Shown piece after piece: positions 1-8,293 of a stretch of DNA of 38,648 nt. The position numbers and the translations under genes were made by a program. Positions within the stretch are counted from its first letter, which is position 1, and every line of letters begins with the position of its first letter. The notes below the pieces were generated by a model that was given only the letters and a program-made list of their open reading frames with translations, did not search any database and was not told the DNA's origin. Source of the DNA: Pseudomonadota bacterium (GTDB lineage Bacteria; Desulfobacterota; Desulfobulbia; Desulfobulbales; Desulfocapsaceae); assembly GCA_018817385.1 (NCBI GenBank), contig JAHIUA010000053.1:1-38648 (forward strand), given 5' to 3'.

Positions 1-97
1 CATAAAATACCTCCGTGATGGATTGGGGCAACCGGAATAGTTGTCCTTCAAGAGATATTTTACTGAATAAAATCAGAAGAGTGAATAAAAACAGGAG

Positions 98-1627
98 GTG
101 GGGGCCGGGATGTCTTTTCCGCGCCAGCGGTTCAGTTCAACCCTGGTTAGCCAGATACTCCCCTCCTTTTTACTCATAGTCGGCATTGGTGATACAGTCC
201 ATATTCTCACCATTTTTTATCGAAATTATAACCGGCATGGCGACAAGAAAAAGGCCATCATCGATGCCGTTGGATTTTCCGGCTTACCGGTTCTGATGAC
301 CAGCGTCACTACGGCCTGCGGCCTTTTGTCTTTTGCCTGGGCGGATGTTGCCACGGTTGCTCAACTTGGCTATGTGGCGCCGGTGGGAGTTATGCTTGCC
401 TTTGTCTATACCATAATTCTTCTGCCGATCTTCATAGCGATCTTTCCCGTCAAACAAAAAAAGAGCAAAACAGTAGCTATCAACTCTTTTGTCGACACGC
501 TCTTTGACTGGATCGCCCGCACAACAACACGACGTCCCCTGGTAGTGACTCTGATTTTCGGGGTTATTGTCACTGTGGCTTTTTGCAGTGCCTTAACTGT
601 ACGCTTTTCCCATAACATATCCACCTGGTTTCCCGAAGATTCCGATATCCGTGTGGCGACAAATCTGCTTGATTCTGTTAATGGCGGGTCGGTCATGCTG
701 GAGGTCCTGATAGATTCCGGAGAGGAAAATGGGCTGCATAATCCCGAGTTTCTACAGCGTCTGGATCAGGCCGTTGCCGTTATCAGCGAATTAGAGGTAT
801 CCGGAATTAAGGCCGGCAAAGTCTGGGCACTCTCCGATGTACTCAAAGAAACGAACAGAGCCCTGAATGAGGATAAACAGAGCGCCTACACGGTACCGGA
901 TAGTCGTGAACTCATTGCCCAGGAGCTTATTCTTTTTGAGTCAAGCGGCAGTGATGACCTGGAAGATTTTACAGACAGCAGCTACCGGACCGCGCGCATT
1001 TCTATCGTTGCCCCTTTTGCTGACGCCATTCTTTATGCCGATTACACGGAAAAGGTATTGGAGTATTTGACCCAACAGTTTCCTGGTGATCCTGTGACCT
1101 TAACGGGAAAAATTCAGCTTTTTGTGCACATCATTAGCAACTCCTTGACAAGCATGGCCAAAAGTTACACCTTTGCCATTGTTATCATTACCCTGTTGAT
1201 GATTGTCCTGGTGGGCCGTGTTCGTATTGGTCTGATGAGTATGGCAGCCAATGTAACGCCCATTATCTGTATACTGGGTGTGATGGGGATGCTCCGCATC
1301 CCTCTTGACTTGAGTACCATGCTCGTGGGGAGTCTGATTTTAGGAATTGTGGTTGATGATACCATCCATTTTCTCCACCATTTTCGCCGGGCCTTCGAGG
1401 AAACGGCCGATGTGGAAGAGGCAGTTCGTGAGACCCTGTATACTACCGGCAGGGCATTGTTTATCACCAGCATGGTCCTCTGCGGTGGGTTTTACATCTA
1501 CACCGTTGCCTATCTCGCCAACAATGTTCGTTTTGGTATCATAAGCGGCACAGCTGTGCTCTTTGCCCTGGCGGCTGATTTCTTTCTGGTACCGGCATTG
1601 CTCACCCTTGTGTATAGACGCAGGTAA
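98..1627 (+). CDS. MMPL/RND-superfamily transporter, N-terminally truncated
   Basis: The product resembles the last two thirds of an RND-superfamily (MMPL/HAE3-type) inner-membrane exporter. It opens inside the first sterol-sensing-like membrane domain (ILPSFLLIVGIGDTVHIL). A periplasmic loop follows (about residues 165-340), then a second membrane domain with the matching GILGIVVDDTIHFLHHF-type motif and four or five more helices. Full family members are usually about 750-850 residues with two complete halves; this one has 509, so the first helix, the first periplasmic domain and part of the first membrane domain are absent. An in-frame stop lies at 86-88. GTG 98 directly abuts an AGGAGG, and ATG 110 is an alternative start about 11 bases after it. 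Bases 1-97 carry no family-like residues in any plus frame. The gene is followed at 21 bp by a LolA-like protein and then a barrel, a usual setting for lipid or hydrophobe exporters. It may be a broken gene or a remnant split from sequence outside the window. Confidence 0.75.
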   Translation: MGAGMSFPRQRFSSTLVSQILPSFLLIVGIGDTVHILTIFYRNYNRHGDKKKAIIDAVGFSGLPVLMTSVTTACGLLSFAWADVATVAQLGYVAPVGVMLAFVYTIILLPIFIAIFPVKQKKSKTVAINSFVDTLFDWIARTTTRRPLVVTLIFGVIVTVAFCSALTVRFSHNISTWFPEDSDIRVATNLLDSVNGGSVMLEVLIDSGEENGLHNPEFLQRLDQAVAVISELEVSGIKAGKVWALSDVLKETNRALNEDKQSAYTVPDSRELIAQELILFESSGSDDLEDFTDSSYRTARISIVAPFADAILYADYTEKVLEYLTQQFPGDPVTLTGKIQLFVHIISNSLTSMAKSYTFAIVIITLLMIVLVGRVRIGLMSMAANVTPIICILGVMGMLRIPLDLSTMLVGSLILGIVVDDTIHFLHHFRRAFEETADVEEAVRETLYTTGRALFITSMVLCGGFYIYTVAYLANNVRFGIISGTAVLFALAADFFLVPALLTLVYRRR

Positions 1628-1648
1628 ATCGTTTGAGGATAAATTGAT

Positions 1649-2527
1649 ATGAAAATGGGCTTGTTCAAAAAAAGCTGTCTCGGTTGTCACTATTTGGCTT
1701 TTGGAAATAACACAAGGCAGGTACTTCTGTTGCTCGTTATCGGCCTGTTCCTGGTCGAGCCCACCTCGCCAGCGCATGGTGCTGAGTATAGTGCCAGAGA
1801 AATAATGGAGATGGTAGATGGCCGCGATGATGGAGACAGGTCTATTGCCGATATGCAAATGGTTCTTTTTGACCAGCATAACAGTCAACGTCTCCGTTCT
1901 ATTCGTTCCTTCGGTATTGATCAAGGGGAAGACCGCTACAACCTCATGTTTTTTCATTCCCCGGCAGATGTGAAAGGAACCGGTTTTATGACCTACGATT
2001 ATGAGGAGGAGGGGAAAGACGATGATCAGTGGCTTTACCTGCCTGCCCTCAGGAAGATAAAAAGAATTGCTTCCAGTGATAAAAGCGGCAGTTTTATGGG
2101 GTCTGATTTCAGTTACTCCGATTTAACCAAGAATCGACTCAATGACTACACCTACACCTTTCATAAAAAACAGGCCGAGGTTTCGGTCTATGGCAAGCAA
2201 TGCTGGGTCATTGAGAGTGTTCCTAAAAACGTGAAGATTATAAAAGAGACTGGCTATACCCGTTCTATTCTCTTTGTTCGTCAGGATAATATGATGGTGG
2301 TTCGAGCAATCAACTATGTCAAAGATGGTGGTGATCTCAAATATTTTGATGTCAAAAAGGTTAAAAGAATTGATGACATCTGGACTGCTCTTGAAATTCA
2401 TATGACCCGGAAAAAGGGGGTACAGACAGTTCATCGTACTATCCTCACTCTCACTAATGTCAAATATAACCAGGATTCGGTTGATGAGACGCTCTTTACC
2501 ATCCGTCGCCTTGAAAAAGGTCTGTAG
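1649..2527 (+). CDS. Outer-membrane lipoprotein-sorting protein, LolA-like
   Basis: This is a predicted exported periplasmic protein of the LolA_like group found beside MMPL transporters. The N-terminus has a long signal peptide: basic residues, then QVLLLLVIGLFLVEP, ending near AHGAEYS. The body shows family landmarks: a DMQMVLFD strand, the segment FHSPADVKGTGFMTYDY, a WLYLPALRKIKRI stretch, and the block SGSFMGSDFSYSDL. Length (292 residues) fits the family. Start ATG 1649 follows GAGGAT. By analogy with LolA it probably carries a lipid or lipoprotein between the MMPL pump and the outer membrane; the cargo cannot be read from sequence. The downstream barrel gene begins inside its 3' end, suggesting one transcript. 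Confidence 0.85.
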   Translation: MKMGLFKKSCLGCHYLAFGNNTRQVLLLLVIGLFLVEPTSPAHGAEYSAREIMEMVDGRDDGDRSIADMQMVLFDQHNSQRLRSIRSFGIDQGEDRYNLMFFHSPADVKGTGFMTYDYEEEGKDDDQWLYLPALRKIKRIASSDKSGSFMGSDFSYSDLTKNRLNDYTYTFHKKQAEVSVYGKQCWVIESVPKNVKIIKETGYTRSILFVRQDNMMVVRAINYVKDGGDLKYFDVKKVKRIDDIWTALEIHMTRKKGVQTVHRTILTLTNVKYNQDSVDETLFTIRRLEKGL

Positions 2528-3863
2528 AGAAGTTCTTATCGTCCTTGGTCTCGTCTCCTTTCCAGCATGGGGGGGCGCTGTTGTGGAAGCGGGTGATCCT
2601 TTTGCCGGATTTGACAGTCCAGACTCTTTTGCGGAACCAGTTGCACCATCTTCTGCCAGTCCTTTGCGGTATTTCAATGGCTATGCCAAGGTGTTATCCG
2701 TCTGTAATACTACCCACTATTATCCAGAAGAGGGCTATGGAGACTGGCAGGGCCTTTCCAAGCTGCGCCTGGAAGGCTTGGTGGAGGTGGATTTTCGTAT
2801 TGTTGAATGGAAAGCATTTGCCAGTATCAAGGGATTTTATGATGTTGCCTATGGTCTGAACGGGCGTGATGGGTATAGCGAAGAGGTCCTTGATACCTAT
2901 GAAAAAGAGATAGAAATAGGGGAAGCCTACCTCCAGGGCAAGCCCACCTCTTTTGCTGATCTGAAAATTGGCAGACAGGTTGTAGTCTGGGGACGTTCCG
3001 ATAATTTTCGGGTAACGGATGTCCTCAATCCGTTGGACAACAGAGATCCTGGCCTGGTGGATATTGAAAATCTGCGACTGCCCCTGGCAATGGTCAAGCT
3101 TGATTTTTTTTCAGGGGCCTGGAGCCTTGGCCTCATTTCGGTCCATGAACATCGTTATGATGAAAATCCGGTATTCGGTCATTTCTTCTATCCCTCAAGT
3201 GCGCAACTCCCAGCTGAAACCGTACCAGCCCATACCCTGGAGAATACTGAGATCGGGGCAGAACTCAACGGAACCTTTGCAGGCTGGGATCTCTCTCTGT
3301 ACGGTGCACGAGTTTTTCAGGATCAGGCGAATTTTGTTCATTCGCCTTTGCTTGGCAGGGAGCATCAAAAAATAACTATGCTTGGTGCGGCAATGAGTCT
3401 TGCCCAGGGAAATATACTTTATATTGGTGAAGTGGCTCATCTGCGAGGGCTGCACTTTTTAGAGGGGGAGCAAACAAATTATAATCGAAATGAATTGCTA
3501 GTGGGCATTGCATATAGTGGCCTGTCAGAAACAATCATCAGCCTCGATTTTGTCAGTCGTCATTTCCATAATTATACTCCAGACCTGGATACTTCTCCTG
3601 AAGGCCCACGAAGTACGGTCAATGAGATTGCCTGCAGGGTGACCAGCAATTTCATGAATGACACCTTGGAACTTGCCGGGATGATAATCCTGAACGGCGT
3701 TCGGGGACAGTATGGGGCTCTGCAGCGTTTTACCGCCACCTATAACCTTGCTGACAACTGGAGTGTGAATGGAGGAGTGTTGCTGTATCAGACCAGAAGT
3801 GGAGCAATGGTCCCTGTTGGTGACAGCAGCAGAGTGTTTTGTGAGTTGCGCTATGATTTTTAG
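2484..3863 (+). CDS. Outer-membrane beta-barrel protein, DUF1302-like
   Basis: The protein has a signal peptide (RRSLPSVALKK basic region, core VLIVLGLVSFPAW) and a long body of alternating strands ending LRYDF, a typical C-terminal aromatic barrel signal. The stretch around GRQVVVWGRSDNFRVTDVLNP and NLRLPLAMVKLDF resembles DUF1302 barrels found next to MMPL exporters. ATG 2484 is preferred because CAGGA lies 8 bases upstream and the signal peptide is then of normal length. ATG 2457 is possible but adds an odd N-terminus. The gene overlaps the LolA-like gene by 44 bp, so translational coupling is likely. Inferred role: the outer-membrane partner of the MMPL/LolA-like export system. Confidence 0.75.
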   Translation: MRRSLPSVALKKVCREVLIVLGLVSFPAWGGAVVEAGDPFAGFDSPDSFAEPVAPSSASPLRYFNGYAKVLSVCNTTHYYPEEGYGDWQGLSKLRLEGLVEVDFRIVEWKAFASIKGFYDVAYGLNGRDGYSEEVLDTYEKEIEIGEAYLQGKPTSFADLKIGRQVVVWGRSDNFRVTDVLNPLDNRDPGLVDIENLRLPLAMVKLDFFSGAWSLGLISVHEHRYDENPVFGHFFYPSSAQLPAETVPAHTLENTEIGAELNGTFAGWDLSLYGARVFQDQANFVHSPLLGREHQKITMLGAAMSLAQGNILYIGEVAHLRGLHFLEGEQTNYNRNELLVGIAYSGLSETIISLDFVSRHFHNYTPDLDTSPEGPRSTVNEIACRVTSNFMNDTLELAGMIILNGVRGQYGALQRFTATYNLADNWSVNGGVLLYQTRSGAMVPVGDSSRVFCELRYDF

Positions 3864-4193
3864 CGGAAAAAGAGGGGTAACTGGTGATGATAAGCAAATG
3901 GATCGGTCAGTCTATAGGGGGGACTGGAACTATTCCATAAAATAAAATATTGATGGGAGTGTTGTCTCTCCGCTTCACTCCGGTTAATTTCCCGATTCTA
4001 AGGCGTTTTTTCGCTTCCAGGTAAGAGTTTGGAATAATTGTTTGTTTATTCGATAAATCAAGGTGTCGTTTCCGTATCTGGCCACCCTGTAATCCTGATT
4101 CTACGTGAGAGGGTTCTTGAGGGATGTCGGCTGGTTGTAGATTCAAGGCGATACCGGGAAAAGTGCTCTGTTAACTCTAATGGAGATCGCACA
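3864..4193. other. Intergenic stretch, nothing recognised
   Basis: The 330 bases between the barrel gene and the methyltransferase hold no convincing gene, RNA or strong hairpin. The reading frame of the next gene stays open upstream to about 4038, but that extension lacks a ribosome site and reads like non-coding DNA. Confidence 0.5.
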
Positions 4194-4805
4194 ATGGGAT
4201 TGAGGACAAGGACAAAAGCATTTCTGCTGAAGGCCTTAACAAAGAAACAGGATCGTCAAGATTTCGCCCGATGGCAAAGTCTGTATGGCCATTTTGACCA
4301 GAAAGGGTATGAAAAATTTTCTGTCAGTGATCTTAACAGTGAATCCTGTATGTATCATGGAGAGATCATTAAATGGGCCACGGACCTTAAACCAAAATGT
4401 ATCCTTTTTGCAGGTGAAACTAAAGAGACCGCGAGTCGGTTAAAAAAGATCATGAATGCTGAAGAAGTTTTCACAACGGGGTTAGACGATACCGATTTTA
4501 AATGGGATTTTGAGAAGGATGCCCCAGTTATTGAAGCAAATTTCGATCTGATTGTCAGCCAGGCGATTTTAGAGCATCTTTTAAACCCATATAAACATGT
4601 GGAAGATTTAAGTCATCTGCTTCAGAAAAACGGACATCTCATCCTGCACACGGTTATGCCGGGCTTTCTTTATCATCGTTATCCAATCGATTCAGTACGA
4701 TTTTTTCCAGACTGGTTTGAGGAGGTAGCATTACGAATGAACTTGAAAGTAGAGAGAAAGAGAATCAACGAGACTCATATTTTTTATATGTATCAAAAAA
4801 GATGA
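4194..4805 (+). CDS. SAM-dependent methyltransferase-like protein
   Basis: This 203-residue soluble protein has the second half of a class I SAM methyltransferase fold. FDLIVSQAILEHLLNPYK (about residues 117-134) is the motif-IV-like segment, followed by a helix and HLLQKNGHLILHTVMPGF, the usual post-catalytic strand. The SAM-binding motif I is poor: where a GxGxG is expected it has CILFAGETKETASRL (about 69-83). Catalysis is therefore not assured. ATG 4194 was chosen because GGAG sits 8 bases upstream. The frame runs further upstream without a ribosome site. The gene stands alone and is followed by a hairpin at 4908-4944. The substrate is unknown. Confidence 0.65.
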   Translation: MGLRTRTKAFLLKALTKKQDRQDFARWQSLYGHFDQKGYEKFSVSDLNSESCMYHGEIIKWATDLKPKCILFAGETKETASRLKKIMNAEEVFTTGLDDTDFKWDFEKDAPVIEANFDLIVSQAILEHLLNPYKHVEDLSHLLQKNGHLILHTVMPGFLYHRYPIDSVRFFPDWFEEVALRMNLKVERKRINETHIFYMYQKR

Positions 4806-5127
4806 GCAAAGTAGTTCGGATTTATTGGTGAACCCATAAGGTGAATGACCGTCAATCTTGGGCCGACCGATGGCAACAAGGGCAGACCGGGTCAACAATT
4901 AGGGATTGAAAAGAGTCCCCCAGCAAAGCCGGAGGACTCTTTTCAAGTGGCCTGCAGGTTGTTTGAACAGTATCTCACAATTTCAACACCGTTTATATCA
5001 CTTTTCCCTCTTGTAACGGACTGGAATGTTGAGGATTAAAGGTAAGTGAATATTCTTGGTTGGTCATGCTCTCTATGGGTAGACCTTGATTCAGGCAGAT
5101 TTTCCACTTTGTACTCTCACAAATCTT
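4806..5127. other. Intergenic stretch with one hairpin
   Basis: Apart from the hairpin at 4908-4944 I see no supported feature here. A 64-codon plus-strand frame (4845-5039) runs straight through that hairpin and has no family resemblance. Confidence 0.5.
4908..4944. terminator. Perfect 11-bp stem-loop, probable bidirectional terminator
   Basis: GAAAAGAGTCC at 4908-4918 is the exact inverse complement of GGACTCTTTTC at 4934-4944. CC/GG pairs can extend the stem into the loop. The T-run on each strand lies within the stem arm, so it could serve the methyltransferase on plus and the small secreted gene on minus. Confidence 0.65.
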
Positions 5128-5457
5128 TTAATCAGTCACTCGCAGCTCAATCGTGGCGTCACCCACCGTTATTGTGCTAGCCATGTTCTTGGTTGTCCCG
5201 TCCTGACAGAGAAATTCGTAATATGAAATGGTGACGGGGTCGCCTTCTTCTAGGCAGATGGTATATTGGTTGCACAAGTAATTGAACTTTATGCCAAAAA
5301 TTTCAGTTCCGTCAACCACGACCATATTAGGTTTATAAGAAATTGATTCAATCGTTCCTGTGACATCAGTGGTTTCGACGGCGCTGACGTTTTGTACGGT
5401 TACGAAAGTCGCGACAATTGTCAGGATTAAAAACATTATTTTGAGAGTGCTCTTCAT
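5128..5457 (-). CDS. Small secreted protein of unknown function
   Basis: The 109-residue product has a clear signal peptide (basic MKSTLK, core IMFLILTIVATFVTV, cleavage near VSA-VE). A mature domain of about 80 residues follows, rich in beta-forming residues. It contains three cysteines (in YLCNQYTICLEEG and FLCQDG), compatible with a disulfide in the periplasm. The start is well supported: GGAGGA sits 6 bases before the ATG. No family was recognised. It is monocistronic and convergent with the methyltransferase across a hairpin. Confidence 0.7.
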   Translation of the reverse strand: MKSTLKIMFLILTIVATFVTVQNVSAVETTDVTGTIESISYKPNMVVVDGTEIFGIKFNYLCNQYTICLEEGDPVTISYYEFLCQDGTTKNMASTITVGDATIELRVTD

Positions 5458-5758
5458 AATTGTCCTCCAATAGGTATAATTTTTTTCTCAGGCCATCTTA
5501 TAGGTATCCTGTCTTTCTTTGCTTACTGTAAACGCATATAATAAATGAAGGTTACAGCTTGATTGCCAGTATTGGTTCTTTTTCGGATAGATATTGAATT
5601 GTCATCGCATAAGGGAATAACCAGGATTCAGCCACGGTTTTTTTTAAACATCAAAACTGTGGCATCCCCTTTACGAGTTCCTGATTATTTCAGCTTGCTG
5701 GTTTCAAGGTGATCACCAGCACTCACGAGGACATCTGTCCTTTTTTACAGGGGAGGCC
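5458..5758. other. Intergenic stretch with inverted repeats
   Basis: The region has an 11-bp inverted repeat (5631-5641 with 5653-5663, one G-U mismatch) and a short AGGAC/GTCCT hairpin followed by six T on plus (5728-5746), and nothing coding. The second hairpin has the look of a plus-strand terminator although no plus-strand gene precedes it. Either could lie in the 3' end of the 5759-5998 transcript. Confidence 0.4.
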
Positions 5759-5998
5759 TTACCAGCCACTGCCATCAGAAATACCGTCACCAGAATTCGG
5801 CGCAGGTCCATCTCCATCTCCTACAGAATCAGTATCATGATCGAATCCACTGCCGTCAGGGTCACCATCACCCGAATTCGGCGCACCAGGAGCTGAGTCA
5901 TCATGGCCAAAAGGACTACCATCTGCGCTTCCAATTGCCATACTGACGTTACCGACCATAAACATTACAAGACACATCACCAAGATCCATTTCTTCAT
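5759..5998 (-). CDS. Small secreted Asp/Gly-rich repeat peptide
   Basis: A 79-residue product starts with a signal peptide (MKKWILVMCLVMFMVGNVSMA). The mature part is about 56 residues, almost wholly Gly, Asp, Ser, Pro and Asn. It contains two copies of a unit APNSGDG-xx-DGSG-(F/W), the first followed by DHDTDSVGDGDGP. At DNA level the two copies share a CCxGAATTCGGCGCA core. The D-x-D-G spacing resembles calcium-binding loops of thrombospondin-3 or dockerin type, but that is only a resemblance. AAGGAGA lies just upstream of the ATG, a strong ribosome site. The mature peptide has no cysteine. No family recognised. Confidence 0.7.
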   Translation of the reverse strand: MKKWILVMCLVMFMVGNVSMAIGSADGSPFGHDDSAPGAPNSGDGDPDGSGFDHDTDSVGDGDGPAPNSGDGISDGSGW

Positions 5999-6458
5999 CT
6001 GTTCTCTCCTTTTGAAAAAAAAACTACGGGTCAGGTTGTCCTTTATTTACTGCTGAAGCTCTTTTTCATTTAAAATGACGCCTGGTGAAGGAAATAGTTA
6101 CACTGCGAGGTGAAAAAAGGAGGCGGCAAGTCTTCTTATTGATATTCCGATCTGTATTCATTGCTTGCCCAATGAAGAAAATTCATTCGTGTTAACAAGG
6201 TGTTACTTGTGGTTCCGGGTGTTTTTTGCAAGGAGCAAACTTGAAAAAAACTGCTGAAAGAGTTTTTTTGTTCATCAGTAATAGTTAAGAGAGCAAGCTT
6301 GTATTTGCTCTTTATATTGATAGAATGCATTATATGGGGGGCTCTTTTGTTTTGTCTGTTGGGTGGTGCAATATTCTAAATTGACAACCCTTGTTCATAA
6401 ATTCTGCTATCCGGTCAGGTTTGAAGTCACTCACTAAATTAAATCAAGGAGAGGTTCC
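5999..6458. other. Intergenic stretch, divergent promoter region
   Basis: This 460-base AT-rich stretch separates a minus-strand gene from a plus-strand gene. The only candidate signal is TTGACA at 6381-6386 with TGCTAT 18 bases on (6405-6410), upstream of the thioredoxin-like gene. A 64-codon minus frame (6136-6330) has no supporting signal. Confidence 0.35.
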
Positions 6459-7049
6459 ATGAAAAACACAACCATCTTGGCCCTGATTATCTCTATCCTG
6501 TCTTTCTTTTTCCCTGCTCCTTCAAACGCTGAAACTTCATCTGATGTCGAGGTCCTTCCCGAAATCACCCTTACTGTCCCTGACAACAAAGGATATATCC
6601 AGTATCTGGGGCTTAAAGGGGAGCCGGGTACATCCTTTAGCCTCAATGATATCGATGCCGATATCTTGTTGATTGAATTGTTCAGCATGTACTGTCCTTA
6701 TTGTCAAAATGTTGCTCCGACCGTTAATGAACTCTATGAAAAAATAGAACAGACTAAACGACCGGACCTGAAGCTTGTGATCATCGGTATAGGTGCGAAT
6801 AATACCGACCTTGAGGTGGATATCTTTCGCCAAGGTTTTGATATTGCCTTTCCTCTTTTTTCCGATTCGGACATGTCCATCTATAACACTCTGGCCGGCG
6901 CTGGAACTCCAGGCTTTATCGGATGCAGAAAAGATGGGGAGAAGAGCGTTATCTTCTTCAGAGAATCAGGTGGATTTACTGACCACTCTCAGTTTCTAGC
7001 CGATCTGTTGCATCGTGCTGGAGTAAAAGAGGTGGACCGTGTTCGCTAA
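6459..7049 (+). CDS. Exported thioredoxin-like protein with CPYC active site
   Basis: A 196-residue protein of the TlpA/thioredoxin fold begins with a signal peptide ending near SNA-ET. The redox motif C79-P80-Y81-C82 sits after a strand (DILLIELFSMY). The cis-proline is at T150-P151 in GAGTPGFIG. CPYC is the glutaredoxin-type dithiol rather than the CPxC of most TlpA proteins. AAGGAGAGG precedes the ATG. It overlaps by 11 bp with an exported peroxiredoxin-like gene, so the two are probably translated together and may form a periplasmic peroxide or disulfide reduction pair (inference). Confidence 0.8.
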   Translation: MKNTTILALIISILSFFFPAPSNAETSSDVEVLPEITLTVPDNKGYIQYLGLKGEPGTSFSLNDIDADILLIELFSMYCPYCQNVAPTVNELYEKIEQTKRPDLKLVIIGIGANNTDLEVDIFRQGFDIAFPLFSDSDMSIYNTLAGAGTPGFIGCRKDGEKSVIFFRESGGFTDHSQFLADLLHRAGVKEVDRVR

Positions 7050-7659
7050 TCCTGTGCTGGCAGTGCTGGCTGCCCTGACCGTTTTTCTCTGCCCTGAAAG
7101 CATTCAGGCCGCTGAACCGAAAAATTTTCGTGACCTTATTTTTGCTTCAGAACCTCTCAAACCGATCGACAGTGAGTTGAAGATTAAGATCGGTGATGTG
7201 GCGCCAGACTTTATCCTGCCCTCCATTCAGGGAGAAAAGGTGCAATTGAGCCAGTTTAGAGGGAGAAAAAATGTTGTGCTCTCCTTTGTCCCCGCTGCCT
7301 GGACACCAGTTTGCTCCGATCAATGGCCTGGCTACGTTTTCGCCAGGCACCTGTTCGAGGCTCAGGAGGCCATCATTCTGGGTATTACGGTGGATAATAT
7401 CCCAACGCTTTATGCATGGACCAGGCAGATGGGAGAAGTCTGGTTTCCTATCCTCTCCGACTTCTGGCCGCACGGAGATGTCGCTGATACCTATGGAGTG
7501 CTTAGAAATGATGGAACCACGGAGAGGGCACTTGTCATAATTGATAAACAGGGGGTTATCCGCAATATAAAGGTTGAAGACATAAATGTCAGGCCGCCTC
7601 TCGATTTCATCGTCACATCCCTTATCCGAATCAATAAGAAAAAGGGAGGCACTGAATAG
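7039..7659 (+). CDS. Exported peroxiredoxin-like protein (1-Cys AhpC/TSA)
   Basis: The 206-residue product has an N-terminal export signal (PVLAVLAALTVFLCPESIQA) and an AhpC/TSA domain opening KIGDVAPDFILPSIQGEKVQL. The PxxxTxxC peroxidatic motif is present (P85, T89, C92 in VPAAWTPVC). No second cysteine remains in the mature protein, so it would be a 1-Cys enzyme needing an outside thiol donor. The upstream CPYC protein is the obvious candidate. The start is GTG 7039 with AGAGG 6 bases upstream, inside the previous gene. No in-frame ATG gives a proper signal peptide. Confidence 0.8.
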   Translation: MFANPVLAVLAALTVFLCPESIQAAEPKNFRDLIFASEPLKPIDSELKIKIGDVAPDFILPSIQGEKVQLSQFRGRKNVVLSFVPAAWTPVCSDQWPGYVFARHLFEAQEAIILGITVDNIPTLYAWTRQMGEVWFPILSDFWPHGDVADTYGVLRNDGTTERALVIIDKQGVIRNIKVEDINVRPPLDFIVTSLIRINKKKGGTE

Positions 7660-7687
7660 GAAAGATCCTGTTTGTTGAAAGGTTGTT

Positions 7688-8293
7688 TTATTTCGTGAGG
7701 AGGAGCTGGAGGATAGGCATGAGTCCATTCATAGTTGCAGGTGCTGGCGGCTCTTCTTCATTACCGGGGGTGGGGGGGAATACATTTTCGGCGAAGTCAC
7801 CAATGTAATTTCCTGGTGGGTTATACTGACATACCCAAACGTTAGGCATCCAGGGCCAATCGTTGCCACAACCTGTTGCAGCGCCGCAGCCAATTTCCGT
7901 AGTTCCTCTCCAGACGATTTGGGTGAAATGTCCGGTTTCAGAACTGAAACCAGGGTCATAGTAGTCATAAAGCGGTTCTTCGTCGTACCACATCTGAACA
8001 ACAGCACTCTCTCCCATTTCATATGTTGCCCAGGCCAAGTTTTCTCCATACACTGCATTCGAATGAGCGGAAGGACAGGTGTTGGCATACGCCTGAGCAC
8101 TGGCAGCAACCGTTGCGGACCACGTCACGGGAGGGACGTTGTGGAGTATGCGGTAAGTGTTGTGGGCCTGCAACCAGTTTTGGATCTCTTCTGAAGAGGC
8201 CGCCAGAGAAGATGCTGACCAGAAAAGGAGCAGGGAAAATCCCAGCAAGGTGAGCCATTGTGAAGAAATTTTATGAGCCTTGGCGTGTTGCAT
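7688..8293 (-). CDS. Secreted CAP-domain (SCP/PR1-like) protein
   Basis: After a signal peptide (core LTLLGFSLLLFWSAS, cleavage near LAA-SS) comes a full CAP domain: HNTYR at 44-48, then H77 and E84 in the AHSNAVYGENLAW block. GHFTQIVW (121-128, H122) and VCQYNPPGNY (154-163) follow. The usual cavity residues H77, E84 and H122 are retained. Five cysteines fit an extracytoplasmic fold. The tail is unusual: an acidic-proline linker (GNEEEPPAPA) then a hydrophobic end (GLMPILQLLL), possibly a surface anchor. The ATG has only a weak ribosome site. It is convergent with the peroxiredoxin gene. CAP proteins in bacteria have varied and mostly unproven roles. Confidence 0.85.
   Translation of the reverse strand: MQHAKAHKISSQWLTLLGFSLLLFWSASSLAASSEEIQNWLQAHNTYRILHNVPPVTWSATVAASAQAYANTCPSAHSNAVYGENLAWATYEMGESAVVQMWYDEEPLYDYYDPGFSSETGHFTQIVWRGTTEIGCGAATGCGNDWPWMPNVWVCQYNPPGNYIGDFAENVFPPTPGNEEEPPAPATMNGLMPILQLLLTK

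Noticed and set aside
1340-1957. Minus-strand frame across the MMPL/LolA-like junction
   Set aside because: It spans two real genes and has no domain.
5631-5663. Inverted repeat as terminator of the Asp/Gly peptide gene
   Set aside because: No T-run follows on the minus strand, so intrinsic termination is not supported.
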